A stretch of DNA of 64,000 nucleotides from Methylobacterium radiotolerans JCM 2831 (GTDB lineage Bacteria > Pseudomonadota > Alphaproteobacteria > Rhizobiales > Beijerinckiaceae): contig NC_010505.1 in the NCBI RefSeq assembly GCF_000019725.1, positions 1,520,001 through 1,584,000 of the forward strand. The letters are read 5' to 3'. A program made the position numbers and the translations under genes. Of this stretch, positions 24,271 to 36,264 are shown piece by piece (position 1 is the first letter of the stretch; each line of letters opens with the position of its first letter). Under the pieces are notes generated by a model, which saw only the letters and a list, made by a program, of their open reading frames with translations, ran no database searches and was not told the origin of the DNA.

Positions 24271-25680
24271 ATGGCGGCGATCTCCTTCTTCGGCGACCTG
24301 CTTCAGACCATCAGCGAGCGCGGCCGCGACCTGATCGGGATCGGCCGCGGCGACATGGGATCCCGGGCCAGCGCCGGCGACCTCGTGAAGCTGTGCGAGG
24401 ACCTGATCTCCCGGCGCGGCGAGGCCTCCGGGGTGGCGCTGGCCCGCCTGATCCTCGACCGCTACGCGAGCTTCGGCCAGGCCGAGCGCCACGCCTTCCT
24501 GCGGGCCATCGCCCTCGACTTCGACGCAGACCACGCCGCCGTCGACGAGGCGATCGCCGCCTACCGCGCCGCCCCCTCCCGCGCCCGCCTCGGCAGCCTG
24601 CACGAGGCCGCCGAGCCGCGCAGCCAGGAGCTGATCCGCCGCCTCAACCTCGCCCGCGGCGGCACGCTCAGCCTCGTGCGGATGCGCGAGGACCTGTTCG
24701 ACCTGCGCCGGGCGCTGCGCGCCGGCGACGAGGCCGACCCGGCCCTGATGGACGCCGTCGACAGCCTCGACTGCGACTTCGAGCACCTGTTCGCCTCGTG
24801 GTTCAACCGCGGCTTCCTGGTGCTGCGCCACATCGACTGGACGACGCCGGCGCACATCCTGGAGAAGATCATCCGCTACGAGGCGGTGCACGCCATCTCC
24901 GGCTGGGACGACCTGCGCGCCCGCATCGAGCCGCCGGACCGGCGCTGCTTCGCGTTCTTCCACCCGGCGCTCGCCGACGAGCCGCTGATCTTCGTGGAGG
25001 TGGCGCTCACCGACCAGATCGCCCCGGCGATCGCCCCGATCCTGTCGCAGGAGCGCAAGCCGCTGCAGCCGCACGCCGCCACCACGGCGGTGTTCTACTC
25101 GATCTCGAACTGCCAGAAGGGCCTCGCCGGCGTCACCTTCGGCAACTTCCTGATCAAGCAGGTGGTCGAGGACCTGACCCGCGAGGTCCCGACGCTCAAG
25201 ACCTTCGTGACGCTCTCGCCGGTGCCGGGCTTCGCCGCGTGGCTGGCGCGGGAGCGCCGGGCCGACAGCCCGCAGGGCCTGCTGCCCGAGGATGTCGAGA
25301 CCCTGCGGGCGCTGGACGACCCGGCCTGGCCGGCCGACAAGGCCCGGGCCGAGACGGTGCGCCGGGCGCTGATCCCGGCGGCGGCCGCCTATTTCCTGCG
25401 CGCCAAGAACGAGCGCGGGCGCCCCCTCGACCCGGTGGCCCGGTTCCATCTCGGCAACGGCGCGCGCCTCGACCGGATCAACTTCCTGGGCGACACGTCC
25501 AAGAAGGGGCTGGCCCAGTCCCACGGCCTGATGGTCAACTACCTGTACGACCTCGCCGCCATCGAGCGGAACCACGAGACCTACGCCAATCTCGGCACCG
25601 TGGTGGCGGCCCCGGCGGTGACCCGGGAGCTGCGCGCCAAGCTGCCGCCGCCCCGGGCCGTGGTGCTCGCCGAGGCGTAG
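24271..25680 (+). CDS. matA: Malonyl-CoA decarboxylase
   Basis: 469 residues, the usual length. Converts malonyl-CoA to acetyl-CoA and CO2. The N-terminal four-helix domain runs to about 170, then the GNAT-like catalytic domain with WDDLRARIEPPDRRCFAFFH, FYSISNCQKGLAGVTFGNFL, the catalytic serine in TLSPVPGF (Ser316) and the catalytic histidine in QSHGLMVNYLYDL (His418). With the following malonyl-CoA synthetase it forms a two-step route from malonate to acetyl-CoA, as in the rhizobial matAB operon. No malonate transporter (MatC) or GntR-type regulator (MatR) is adjacent. Confidence 0.95.
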   Translation: MAAISFFGDLLQTISERGRDLIGIGRGDMGSRASAGDLVKLCEDLISRRGEASGVALARLILDRYASFGQAERHAFLRAIALDFDADHAAVDEAIAAYRAAPSRARLGSLHEAAEPRSQELIRRLNLARGGTLSLVRMREDLFDLRRALRAGDEADPALMDAVDSLDCDFEHLFASWFNRGFLVLRHIDWTTPAHILEKIIRYEAVHAISGWDDLRARIEPPDRRCFAFFHPALADEPLIFVEVALTDQIAPAIAPILSQERKPLQPHAATTAVFYSISNCQKGLAGVTFGNFLIKQVVEDLTREVPTLKTFVTLSPVPGFAAWLARERRADSPQGLLPEDVETLRALDDPAWPADKARAETVRRALIPAAAAYFLRAKNERGRPLDPVARFHLGNGARLDRINFLGDTSKKGLAQSHGLMVNYLYDLAAIERNHETYANLGTVVAAPAVTRELRAKLPPPRAVVLAEA

Positions 25681-25797
25681 GGACCCGGCTCTCCGGGCCG
25701 CACGGACGGCGGGCCGCCGCGGAAAGGGCTCGCCGAGTGGGCCTCCGGGCGGCTATGGGTGCGCGCGACCCACAGCCCGTGATAGCCCAGCCTCACG

Positions 25798-27327
25798 ATG
25801 ACGAACCACCTCTTCTCCCTGGTGCGGGACGGCGCCTCCGATCCCGCCAAGACCGCGCTCGAGACGCCGGACGGGCGCCGCTACGCTTACGCGGACCTGA
25901 TCGCCCGCTCCGGCGCCTACGCGGCGGCCCTGCGGGCCGCGGGCGTCGCGCCCGGCGACCGGGTGGCCGTGCAGGTCGAGAAGAGCCCCGAGGTGATCTT
26001 CCTGTATCTCGGCGCGGTCCGGGCCGGCGCCGTGTTCCTGCCGCTCAACACCGCCTACACCCCGGCGGAGATCGGCTACTTCCTGGGCGACGCCGAGCCC
26101 ACCGTGTTCGTCTGCGACCCGGGCCGGCGCGACGCCCTGACCGAGGCCGCCGCCGGCGTCCGGCAGATCTGGACCCTCGACGGGGCGGGCGGCGGCAGCG
26201 CCGCCGAGGCCGCCAACCGGGCCGCCAACCGGGCCGCCGATGCGGGCGCCGCCTTCGCGGACGTGCCCCGGGGCCCGGAGGACCTCGCGGCGATCCTCTA
26301 CACCTCGGGCACGACCGGGCGCTCGAAGGGCGCCATGCTGACCCACGACAACCTCGCGTCGAATGCCCGGACGCTGGTCGACTCCTGGCGCTTCACCGCC
26401 GACGACGTGCTGATCCACGCCCTGCCGGTGTTCCACACCCACGGCCTGTTCGTGGCGACCAACACGGTGCTGGCGAGCGGCGGATCCATGCTGTTCCTGC
26501 CCCGGCTCGACCCGAAGCTGATCCTGAGCCTGATGCCGCGGGCCAGCGTGCTCATGGGCGTGCCGACCTTCTACACCCGGCTCCTCAAGGAGCCGGGCCT
26601 GACGCCGGAGGCGGCCAGGGGCATGCGCCTGTTCGTGTCGGGCTCGGCGCCGCTGCTCGCCGAGACCCATCGCGAATGGCAGGCCCGCACCGGCCACGCC
26701 ATCCTCGAGCGCTACGGCATGACCGAGACCAACATGAGCACCTCGAACCCCTACGCGGGGGACCGGGTCGCCGGCACGGTCGGCTTCCCCCTGCCGGGCG
26801 TGTCCCTGCGGGTGGTCGATCCCGAGACCGGCGCGGCCCTCGGCTCCGACGCGGTCGGCATGATCGAGGTGAAGGGCCCGAACGTGTTCCAGGGCTACTG
26901 GCGCATGCCCGAGAAGACCGCGGCCGAGTTCCGGGCCGACGGGTTCTTCATCACCGGCGACCTCGGCAAGGTCGACGGCCGGGGCTACGTCCACATCGTC
27001 GGGCGCGGCAAGGACCTGATCATCTCGGGGGGCTTCAACGTCTACCCGAAGGAGGTCGAGACCGAGATCGACGCGCTGCCGGGCGTGGTCGAGTCCGCCG
27101 TGATCGGCCTGGCGCACCCGGATTTCGGCGAGGCCGTCACCGCCGTGGTGGTGGGCGGCGCCGGCTGCCCCGACGAGGCCGGCGTGCAGGCCGCCCTGGA
27201 GGGCCGCCTCGCCCGGTTCAAGTGCCCCAAGCGCGTCCTGTTCGTGGACGAGCTGCCGCGCAACACCATGGGCAAGGTCCAGAAGAACCTGCTCCGCGAG
27301 GCGCACGCGGGTCTGTACCGGGACTGA
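25798..27327 (+). CDS. matB: Malonyl-CoA synthetase (malonate-CoA ligase)
   Basis: 509 residues. ANL-superfamily ligase that makes malonyl-CoA from malonate, CoA and ATP. The AMP-binding P-loop is YTSGTTGRSKG at 168-178; YGMTETNMSTSNPYAGDR is the MatB-type substrate pocket signature; GDLGKVDGRGYVHIVGRGKD is the hinge region and NTMGKVQKNLLRE holds the catalytic lysine of the C-terminal lid. The acid-binding arginines typical of MatB fall in the NPYAGDRVAG region. The 117 bases from matA carry no terminator, so co-transcription is likely. Residues 138-148 are lengthened by a 12-base repeat (AANRAANRAA). Confidence 0.93.
   Translation: MTNHLFSLVRDGASDPAKTALETPDGRRYAYADLIARSGAYAAALRAAGVAPGDRVAVQVEKSPEVIFLYLGAVRAGAVFLPLNTAYTPAEIGYFLGDAEPTVFVCDPGRRDALTEAAAGVRQIWTLDGAGGGSAAEAANRAANRAADAGAAFADVPRGPEDLAAILYTSGTTGRSKGAMLTHDNLASNARTLVDSWRFTADDVLIHALPVFHTHGLFVATNTVLASGGSMLFLPRLDPKLILSLMPRASVLMGVPTFYTRLLKEPGLTPEAARGMRLFVSGSAPLLAETHREWQARTGHAILERYGMTETNMSTSNPYAGDRVAGTVGFPLPGVSLRVVDPETGAALGSDAVGMIEVKGPNVFQGYWRMPEKTAAEFRADGFFITGDLGKVDGRGYVHIVGRGKDLIISGGFNVYPKEVETEIDALPGVVESAVIGLAHPDFGEAVTAVVVGGAGCPDEAGVQAALEGRLARFKCPKRVLFVDELPRNTMGKVQKNLLREAHAGLYRD
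26209..26232. repeat. 12-nt tandem repeat, 2 units, in matB
   Basis: Two perfect units of gccgccaaccgg followed by a partial third, encoding AANRAANRAA in a surface loop of MatB. Confidence 0.8.
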
Positions 27328-27336
27328 CGATCCGGC

Positions 27337-27356
27337 CGTCGGCGCCAGGGCCGACG
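27337..27356 (+). terminator. Hairpin after matB
   Basis: cgtcggc-gccagg-gccgacg: a perfect 7-bp stem 9 bases after the matB stop. There is no T tract, as usual in such GC-rich genomes. Confidence 0.55.
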
Positions 27357-27503
27357 AAGCTCGGGCCCTGGGCCCGCCGTCCCCGCGCGCCGGGGCGGGA
27401 AGCCGGCCGCCGCGATCCCCGGCGCGCGGCGCCCCGGGTCGCTCCCGCTCCGCCCGTGCGGACGGTGCGGGAGGACCCGCCGGCGCCTGGACCGGGACCC
27501 GGA

Positions 27504-28295
27504 TCAGAGATTGTGCTGCGTCCGCTCGCCCTCCGGCGGCTTGTGCCCCTCCGGATCGGCCACCTTGCGCGCGGCGGCGTTGAGGTTGTCCGGATCGAGG
27601 GCGGTCTGGACGAACTCCCGGCCGATATTGGTCACCTCGCGGGCGTAGCGCAGGCCCTGGTCGCGGACCTCGTCGGCCCAGGGGCCGATGCTCCGGTCCT
27701 CCTGGCGGGTGCGCGGCAGCAGCGCGCCGAGGAGCAGGCCGGCGGCCACGCCGACCACGCCGACGAGGAGCGGGTTGTCGTCCACGAAGCGCTCGACGGC
27801 GGTGCGCCCGCGGTTGATCCCCGCGATCCCCTGGTTGGTCAGGTCGTCCAGCGCCCGCATGTTGCGGCGATGGAGGGCGCCGGCCCGCTCCCGGGCATCG
27901 TCGTAGGCCGCGGAGGCGCGGTCGCGGGCCTGGTCGGCCGCCCCGCCGAGGCGGTCGTTGATGTCGTCGGCGAGGCCCGACACGGTGCGGCGCGCCTGTC
28001 CGGCGAGCTCGGTGGCCCGGTCGCCCGCCGCCCGGATGCCGTCTTTCGCGGCCGCGGCGGCGTCGTGCCCGGCCGCGTCGTGCGAGCCCGTCGCCGCGCC
28101 GGACTGGAGCGGGTCGTGCAGGCCGCGCGGGTCCGGCCGGAGGGTGAAGTCGCCCGCGGCCGTGCCGGGCGCGCCCGGGTCGCCGAGGCCGGCCGGGTCC
28201 GGCCGCAGGCTCTTGTCGCCGCCGCCGTGCGGCATGCCCGCCTCGGCGGCGAGCTGCTCGGGGGTGCTGGAAGGAATACCCGGCTTGTCGGTCAT
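27504..28295 (-). CDS. YqjD/ElaB-like tail-anchored stress protein (263 aa)
   Basis: 263 residues. A disordered Asp/Pro/Gly-rich N-terminal third with two RPDP-[AR]-GL repeats is followed by a long amphipathic helix (GDRATELAGQARRTVSGLAD, then AADQARDRASAAYDDARERA) and one transmembrane helix (DDNPLLVGVVGVAAGLLLGA). The DNPLLVG-x-VG-x-AAG-x-LLGAL[LIV]P pattern is typical of DUF883/YqjD-like ribosome-associated inner-membrane proteins. ATG 28295 has a GAGGA site upstream. It is the last of four co-oriented small envelope genes behind one probable EcfG promoter, so stress induction is inferred. Confidence 0.75.
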   Translation of the reverse strand: MTDKPGIPSSTPEQLAAEAGMPHGGGDKSLRPDPAGLGDPGAPGTAAGDFTLRPDPRGLHDPLQSGAATGSHDAAGHDAAAAAKDGIRAAGDRATELAGQARRTVSGLADDINDRLGGAADQARDRASAAYDDARERAGALHRRNMRALDDLTNQGIAGINRGRTAVERFVDDNPLLVGVVGVAAGLLLGALLPRTRQEDRSIGPWADEVRDQGLRYAREVTNIGREFVQTALDPDNLNAAARKVADPEGHKPPEGERTQHNL

Positions 28296-28404
28296 GGCGC
28301 TGTCCTCAAATGTCGGTCTCGGCGGCCCGCCTTCGGCGCCGGTCCGCCCGGTCGTCCGCCCGGGCGCGCGAGGTGTCTCGTCCCGGATCCGGACGGGTCG
28401 GTCC

Positions 28405-28785
28405 TCAGATCTCGGTCGTGTCCAGCGGATCGCGGGCCGGGCGGACCGTCGGGAGGTCGGGGTCGTAGCCGCGGGCCGCGCCGGTGTTCAGGGTGGGCAC
28501 GCGCTCGGCCGAGACCTCGGTGCGGCGGCGCTGGGCGTCGCGGGCCATCCGGTTGAACAGCAGGCCGACGCCCGCCGCGATCAGCAGCACCGGCACCGGA
28601 TTGCGGCGCACCGCCTCCAGGGCCGAATCGTAGGTGGTGTTCAGGGCCGGCACCCGCCGGGCATTGCCCAGCATCTCGTCCACCAGATTCGGCACCGAGA
28701 GCCGGCCCTGGATGCGGTCGATCGTGTCGTCGAGCCGGGCACGGCTCTCCTCGATCTCCTTCTCGAGGTCGTTCATCGTACTCAT
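28405..28785 (-). CDS. DUF3618 membrane protein
   Basis: 126 residues. The N-terminus NDLEKEIEESRARLDDTIDR is the hallmark of DUF3618, a helical domain found in alphaproteobacterial and actinobacterial stress or envelope clusters. One transmembrane helix (NPVPVLLIAAGVGLLFNRMA) follows. ATG 28785 overlaps the stop of the upstream holin-like gene (ATGA). DUF3618 genes are commonly found beside DUF1469 holin-like and YqjD-like genes, as here. Biochemical role not known. Confidence 0.85.
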   Translation of the reverse strand: MSTMNDLEKEIEESRARLDDTIDRIQGRLSVPNLVDEMLGNARRVPALNTTYDSALEAVRRNPVPVLLIAAGVGLLFNRMARDAQRRRTEVSAERVPTLNTGAARGYDPDLPTVRPARDPLDTTEI

Positions 28786-29219
28786 CCGGACACGCGCTCC
28801 GACAGGGCCTGGGCATCCTGGCGGACCTGGCGCGTCGTGCGCGTCGGGGCCAGGGTCGAGAGGGAGAGGACGCTGCGCGCCCACAGGGCCATCCCGAGGG
28901 CGAGGAGCAGCAGCACGCCGCCGACGATCAGGGCCGAGAGCCACTCGGAGCCCACGATGGTGGCGAGCCACTTCACGAAGGCGCCGATCAGGACCAGCAG
29001 GGCGACCACGGCGAACACCGCCGAGCCGACCATGCAGGCGAGGCCGACGATGAGCTGGCGGACGTTGCCGGCCATCTCGGCCCGGAACAGCGCGATCTCC
29101 TTGCGGGCGAGCTCGTTGGTCTCGCGCAGGGCGTCGCCGATCAGGCTCTGGATGCTGGAGGGGCCGGCGGAGGGGCCCGTGGACGGGCCCGCCTGGCGCG
29201 GGTCGGAGCCGTGGGTCAT
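28782..29219 (-). CDS. Phage-holin-superfamily (DUF1469) membrane protein
   Basis: 145 residues. After a short polar leader with three GPS-containing segments come SLIGDALRETNELARKEIAL and FRAEMAGNVRQLIVGLACMV, the amphipathic helix and first membrane span of the DUF1469 (holin-X, superfamily III) family, then a second span (SEWLSALIVGGVLLLLALGM). Despite the family name there is no phage gene nearby. It is more likely a stress-related envelope protein co-produced with the DUF3618 and YqjD-like neighbours, which overlap or abut it (4-base overlap downstream, 4-base gap upstream). Confidence 0.83.
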   Translation of the reverse strand: MTHGSDPRQAGPSTGPSAGPSSIQSLIGDALRETNELARKEIALFRAEMAGNVRQLIVGLACMVGSAVFAVVALLVLIGAFVKWLATIVGSEWLSALIVGGVLLLLALGMALWARSVLSLSTLAPTRTTRQVRQDAQALSERVSG

Positions 29220-29223
29220 GGCG

Positions 29224-29769
29224 TCAGGCCCGGAAGCTGTCGCGGGCGTCGCCGTCCGGCGCCTCCGGCGGCAGGCTGGACGACTTGATGAAGCGGGCGG
29301 CGATCAGCCCGGCCACGAAGGTTCCCACCGCCACGGCGACCGGCGCGCGCCGGGCGAAGGACTCGGCCTCGCTGTAGAACTCGCCGAGGCTGCGGCGCTC
29401 GATCGAGGAGCCGAGCTGCTCCAGCCCGTCGGCGGCGCTGTCGAAGAAGGCGCGGACGTTCGGCTTGTCGCCGAGGTCGCGGCCGGAATTGCGGATCGTC
29501 TGGGCGAGGTCGTGGACCGACTGCGCGGCATCGCTCTTGCGCTGCTCGACGTAGCTCTGCGCCTGCAGCCGGGCCGCGTCGAGCAGGCCGCGCCCGCGCT
29601 CGGCCGCCACGTCGGCGAGCCCCTCGACGTCGCCCTGCAGGGCCCGCCACTGCGCGCGCTCCTCCGCGGCGGTGTGCGGCGCGTGGTGCGGCGCGTCGTG
29701 CGGCCCCTCGCGGTGCGGATCCGCGATCGGGTCCACGGGGGTGCCTTGCGGTAACTCGTTGCCGGCCAT
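29224..29769 (-). CDS. Coiled-coil membrane protein, first gene of stress envelope operon
   Basis: 181 residues. A histidine-rich leader (REGPHDAPHHAPHTA, built from a 12-base repeat) precedes long helices (QGDVEGLADVAAERGRGLLD, SYVEQRKSDAAQSVHDLAQT) and a C-terminal transmembrane helix (PVAVAVGTFVAGLIAARFIK). The layout resembles the YqjD/DUF883 group with the membrane anchor near the C-terminus. ATG 29769 is chosen because the EcfG-type promoter ends about 70 bases upstream of it and protein-like sequence begins there. It leads a four-gene operon running to 27504. Confidence 0.72.
   Translation of the reverse strand: MAGNELPQGTPVDPIADPHREGPHDAPHHAPHTAAEERAQWRALQGDVEGLADVAAERGRGLLDAARLQAQSYVEQRKSDAAQSVHDLAQTIRNSGRDLGDKPNVRAFFDSAADGLEQLGSSIERRSLGEFYSEAESFARRAPVAVAVGTFVAGLIAARFIKSSSLPPEAPDGDARDSFRA
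29674..29709. repeat. 12-nt tandem repeat, 3 units
   Basis: Three units of gtgcggcgcgtg (last unit diverged) lie within the first 35 codons of the minus-strand gene at 29224-29769 and encode the histidine-rich leader. Confidence 0.82.
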
Positions 29770-30197
29770 CTCGAAAACACTCCTCGCGGCGCGGGGACGG
29801 GGCCGCTCGCGGCGACCGCGGGCCCCGCGATGGCTGAGTAACCGACTCGGCTGTCGCGGGTTCCGGCCTCCGTGCGTCCTTCCGGTGCGCGCGCCGGGTC
29901 CGGGGCGGCGCGCGGCACCGCTCAGTCCCCGTTCAGGCAAGGTCTGCCAGAACCGCCACGCTCGCACAACGCTTGCACGACGCTCGCCCGGGGCGCCCGG
30001 TCGGGACGGAGCGGTCGCCCTGTCCCGGAACGGCAGGGCCTCGACTTGACCCGCGCCCGGCTTCACGCTTGGGTTGCCGGACGACCAACAAAGGATCGCG
30101 CAGGGACTCCGCGCGTTCTGACATAGTAGTGATGTCCCGATGCAGGCGCGGCGAGATCCTCGACCCGACCCGCGCCCCTGATCCGGAGTCGACCCGC
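29770..30197. other. Divergent intergenic region, 428 bases
   Basis: Lies between the stress envelope operon (minus) and otsA (plus). It contains the EcfG-like promoter for the minus side. For otsA I see no clear EcfG match; a relatively AT-rich patch (tctgacatagtagtgatg, about 30116-30135) is the likeliest otsA promoter area. No small gene or RNA is evident. Confidence 0.45.
29840..29864 (-). promoter_or_regulatory. Probable EcfG (general stress response) promoter
   Basis: On the minus strand GGAAC is followed after 16 bases by GGTT. The alphaproteobacterial EcfG consensus is GGAAC-N16/17-CGTT, so only one base of nine differs. It lies about 71 bases before the start codon of the first gene of the small-envelope-protein operon, whose gene content (DUF3618, holin-like, YqjD-like) fits the PhyR/EcfG regulon. 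Confidence 0.55.
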
Positions 30198-31619
30198 GTG
30201 GCACGCCTTGTGATCGTATCGAACCGCGTCGCCGTCCCGGAAGAGAGCGGCAAGGCGGTGGCGGCGGGCGGCCTCGCCGTCGCGGTCAAGGAGGCCTTCA
30301 CGGCCTACGAGGGTCTGTGGTTCGGCTGGAGCGGCACCATCACGGACGAGCCGTCCGAGGAGCCGACGCTGATCGACCGGGGCCGGGTCCAGTACGCCGT
30401 CGTCGACCTCTCGCCGCAGGACCACCTGGAATACTACGCCGGCTTCGCGAATCGGGCCCTGTGGCCGATCATGCACTACCGGCTCGGGCTCGGCGCCTTC
30501 TCGCGCTCGGACTACGCCGGCTACAGCCGCGTGAACCGGACCTTCGCCCGGGCGCTGGCCAAGCTGGTCGAGCCCGACGACATCATCTGGGTCCACGACT
30601 ACCACCTGCTGCCGCTCGCCGCCGAGCTGCGCGGCCTCGGGCTCGACAACCCGATCGGCTACTTCCACCACATCCCCTGGCCCGCCGCCGACGTGTTCAA
30701 CTCGCTGCCGGCGAGCGGCGAGCTCCTGCGCGCCATCGTCGATTACGACCTGATCGGCCTGCAGACCGAGGCGGACGTCCAGAACCTGCAGCGCAACCTC
30801 GTCGACACCCAGCGGGCGATCCCGCTCGGCGGCGGCTCGCTGATGGTCGACGGCCGCCGGACCCGGATCCGCGCCTTCCCGATCGGCATCGACGTGGCGG
30901 GCTTCAAGGAGGCCGCCGAGAAGGCCAACGCCAACAAGGTCGTGCGCGAGACCATCGCGGGCCTGCGGACCCGCAAGCTGCTGATCGGCGTCGACCGGCT
31001 CGACTATTCCAAGGGCGTGCCCGAGCGGATGGAGGCGGTGGAGAGCTTCTTCGCCTCGAACCCCGACCAGCGCGGCAACGTCACCTACATCCAGATCACG
31101 CCGAAATCCCGCAGCGAGGTGCCGGAATACGAGCAGCTCGCCCGCGAGGTGAACGAGAAGGTCGGCGAGATCAACGGGTCGCTGGGCGACCCGGCCTGGA
31201 CACCGATCCAGTACATCACCAAGGCCTATCCCCGCCCGGTGCTGGCCGGCCTCTACCGGGCCGCGCGGGTCGGCCTCGTCACGCCGATGCGCGACGGCAT
31301 GAACCTCGTCGCCAAGGAGTATGTCGTCGCCCAGTCCGAGGACGATCCGGGCGTGCTGGTCCTGTCGAAATTCGCCGGGGCGGCCCGGCAGCTGCCGGAG
31401 GCGCTGCTGATCAACCCCTACGACCGGTTCGAGGTCGCCGAGGCGATCCGGGCCGCGCTCTACATGCCCAAGGCCGAGCGGCTGGCGCGCTGGAAGCCGA
31501 TGGTCGAGCGCATGACCCGCGAGGACGTGGACTGGTGGGCGCGCAACTTCCTGGCGGAGCTCGAGAACTTCCGCACGATCGAGCGCGAGCCGCCCACCGC
31601 CGCGGCGGCCGCCGAATAG
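30198..31619 (+). CDS. otsA: Trehalose-6-phosphate synthase
   Basis: 473 residues from GTG 30198, the usual OtsA length. GT20 glycosyltransferase making trehalose-6-phosphate from UDP-glucose and glucose-6-phosphate. Landmarks: [12 protein letters not shown] at the N-terminus, [57 protein letters not shown] and [14 protein letters not shown]. No trehalose-6-phosphate phosphatase (otsB) is adjacent and no phosphatase domain is fused. glgX follows 54 bases downstream in the same direction, joining trehalose and glycogen metabolism. Trehalose is a common osmotic and desiccation protectant in this group. Confidence 0.96.
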   Translation: MARLVIVSNRVAVPEESGKAVAAGGLAVAVKEAFTAYEGLWFGWSGTITDEPSEEPTLIDRGRVQYAVVDLSPQDHLEYYAGFANRALWPIMHYRLGLGAFSRSDYAGYSRVNRTFARALAKLVEPDDIIWVHDYHLLPLAAELRGLGLDNPIGYFHHIPWPAADVFNSLPASGELLRAIVDYDLIGLQTEADVQNLQRNLVDTQRAIPLGGGSLMVDGRRTRIRAFPIGIDVAGFKEAAEKANANKVVRETIAGLRTRKLLIGVDRLDYSKGVPERMEAVESFFASNPDQRGNVTYIQITPKSRSEVPEYEQLAREVNEKVGEINGSLGDPAWTPIQYITKAYPRPVLAGLYRAARVGLVTPMRDGMNLVAKEYVVAQSEDDPGVLVLSKFAGAARQLPEALLINPYDRFEVAEAIRAALYMPKAERLARWKPMVERMTREDVDWWARNFLAELENFRTIEREPPTAAAAAE

Positions 31620-31673
31620 CCGGCGCCGCCCGCTGCTTCCGCCCGCCGCCCTCCGTGTGACCGGACGCCCCGC

Positions 31674-33791
<2,118 letters not shown>

Positions 33792-33798
33792 GGGCGGG

Positions 33799-33825
33799 GC
33801 GCCCCCGGGATCGGCCGGGAGGCGC
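33799..33825. terminator. Imperfect hairpin between convergent glgX and prs
   Basis: gcgcc and ggcgc pair at the base with two further C-G pairs after one mismatch, in the 36-base gap between two convergent stops. Weak but suitably placed. Confidence 0.35.
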
Positions 33826-33827
33826 CG

Positions 33828-34772
<945 letters not shown>

Positions 34773-34970
34773 GGGCGACCGCTCGCTGGCGGCCGGACCT
34801 CCCGCCGCTCTTGTTCAGACCGGTCTCCCGAGGAGCCGGAACGATCCGATGACGGGCGAGGCTCTTAGCAGCGGGCAGGAAGTGTCACAATGCCTTCACG
34901 GCCGCCCCGCACGCACCGCGGGTGCCCGCGGCGGACCCGGAGCCGGGCCGGGGCCGCGCGCGCGGTCCCC

Positions 34971-35207
34971 TCAGGGGGCCGGCGGCTCCAGCAGCCGGTG
35001 CAGGTGCACCACGAAGTAGCGCGTCTGCGCGCTGTCGACGGTGGCCTGGGCCTTGGCCCGCCACGCGGCCTGGGCGGAGGCGTAGTCCGGGAAGATGCCG
35101 ACGATGTCGAGGTTCCGGATGTCCCGGAACCGGACCCCGTCGAGATCCTGCAATTCACCGCCGAAGACCAAGTGCAGCTTCTGGTCGCTGTCGATTGCCG
35201 TCGTCAT
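34971..35207 (-). CDS. DUF4170 family protein
   Basis: 78 residues. The sequence KLHLVFGGELQDLDGVRFRD followed by DIVGIFPDYASAQAAWRAKA and RYFVVHLHRLLEP is typical of DUF4170, small cytosolic proteins restricted mainly to alphaproteobacteria and often next to housekeeping genes. ATG 35207 has a GGAGGACGG ribosome binding site. Function unknown. It is co-oriented with prs, which lies 198 bases downstream, so read-through is possible. Confidence 0.85.
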   Translation of the reverse strand: MTTAIDSDQKLHLVFGGELQDLDGVRFRDIRNLDIVGIFPDYASAQAAWRAKAQATVDSAQTRYFVVHLHRLLEPPAP

Positions 35208-35368
35208 GGCCCGTCCTCCGTTCCTCGGCGGCGCTCGCAAATGGCGGGCCCGCGGTCAAGCCTGAACATCCGCAGGCGAGCCCTGAGCCCGCCGCAGGCC
35301 TGCGCGGCGGCCGGGCGCGGCGCCGCGGCGGATGCGCAACCCCGGACGCGCCGTGCTACGAGCGGCCC

Positions 35369-35761
35369 ATGACACGCCGCCCTCTCTCCGACGCCGTCCT
35401 CGTCGCGCTGGCCCTCGGCCTCGGCGCCGCGCCGGTTCAGGCGCAGCAGGCGCCCCGCGCGCGCGCCGACAGGAGCGCCCCGGACCGGCGGGCCGGGCCG
35501 CCGGTGATCGGCTGCCCGTCGCTGGCCAATTACCGCATGCTGATGCGCGACGGCGCGGCGGCCGCCGCGGCGCACCTGGCCGATCCCAAGGCGGACCATC
35601 TCGGCTGCGCGGCGCTGGCGCGCACGGAGCTCACCGGCATCGTCGACAAGGTGATGCTGGGCGGCCAGAGCTACGACTGCGCCGGCGTGCGCGGCACGAC
35701 GGCCTGCCACTGGATCGCGCCCGGGACGATTCCCGAGGCTCCCGCGCCGGCCAAGCGGTGA
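35369..35761 (+). CDS. Exported small protein with four cysteines
   Basis: 130 residues. The signal peptide (SDAVLVALALGLGAAPVQAQ, cleavage about residue 24) is followed by a basic spacer and a domain with IGCPSLANYRMLMRDGAAAA, DHLGCAALARTELTGIVDKV and SYDCAGVRGTTACHWI, so four cysteines could form two disulfides. Likely periplasmic. No family recognised with certainty. Converges with a minus-strand hypothetical gene. Confidence 0.75.
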   Translation: MTRRPLSDAVLVALALGLGAAPVQAQQAPRARADRSAPDRRAGPPVIGCPSLANYRMLMRDGAAAAAAHLADPKADHLGCAALARTELTGIVDKVMLGGQSYDCAGVRGTTACHWIAPGTIPEAPAPAKR

Positions 35762-35787
35762 AGGAGCGGTGACGGAGCGGTGACGGA

Positions 35788-35802
35788 CGGGCCCTCGGCC
35801 CG
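35788..35802. terminator. Short hairpin between convergent genes
   Basis: cgggcc-ctc-ggcccg, a perfect 6-bp stem with a 3-base loop in the 44-base gap between two convergent stop codons. Confidence 0.5.
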
Positions 35803-35805
35803 GGC

Positions 35806-36054
35806 TCAGCGCAGGTGGCCGCTGGCGCGCAGATCCCGCTCGACGGCGTCGTGGAGGGCCTGGAGGGGATTGTCGTTGATGGCGGCGGGCGGGTGCAAGG
35901 GCGCCATCGGGGCGGGCCGGGTGTCGAGGCCCGGCAGGATCGCGGCCTCGGTGCCCGGCCGAAGCGCGGGCCGTCGCACAGGCCGGCGCGCCGCGAGGGT
36001 CCGCAGCGCCTCGCGGGCGCCGGGCGGGAGGAACGTGACGAGTCTGTCCAGCAT
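35806..36054 (-). CDS. Hypothetical small protein (82 aa)
   Basis: 82 residues. Reads LDRLVTFLPPGAREALRTLA, an arginine/proline-rich middle, then PPAAINDNPLQALHDAVERD. The INDNPL motif is often seen near the end of small alphaproteobacterial proteins of unknown role. The GGGAGGAA stretch on the opposite strand is not a ribosome site for it and no strong one is visible, so its reality is moderately supported. It lies just downstream (same strand) of the tRNA-Sec gene. Confidence 0.5.
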   Translation of the reverse strand: MLDRLVTFLPPGAREALRTLAARRPVRRPALRPGTEAAILPGLDTRPAPMAPLHPPAAINDNPLQALHDAVERDLRASGHLR

Positions 36055-36264
36055 GGCCGGCCTCAGCGCGCACGGCCGGCCGAGGCCGGCGGGGACGGGA
36101 CGATGGTGGCGGACCGGTTCTTCACGAGGGCACCCGTGCGGGATCGACCGCGGGAAACGAGCCGGCACCTCCACAGTTCCGATGCAGCAGTATTGCGAAT
36201 TTTATCGCACGTGTCGCCTGGATATCGGCGAACACTGATCTGCCGATCGCGACTGCGCGAAGAG

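Noticed and set aside
28782..29219. Holin-like gene as a sign of prophage
   Set aside because: No integrase, capsid, tail or lysis gene is nearby; the DUF1469 family is common in chromosomal stress clusters.
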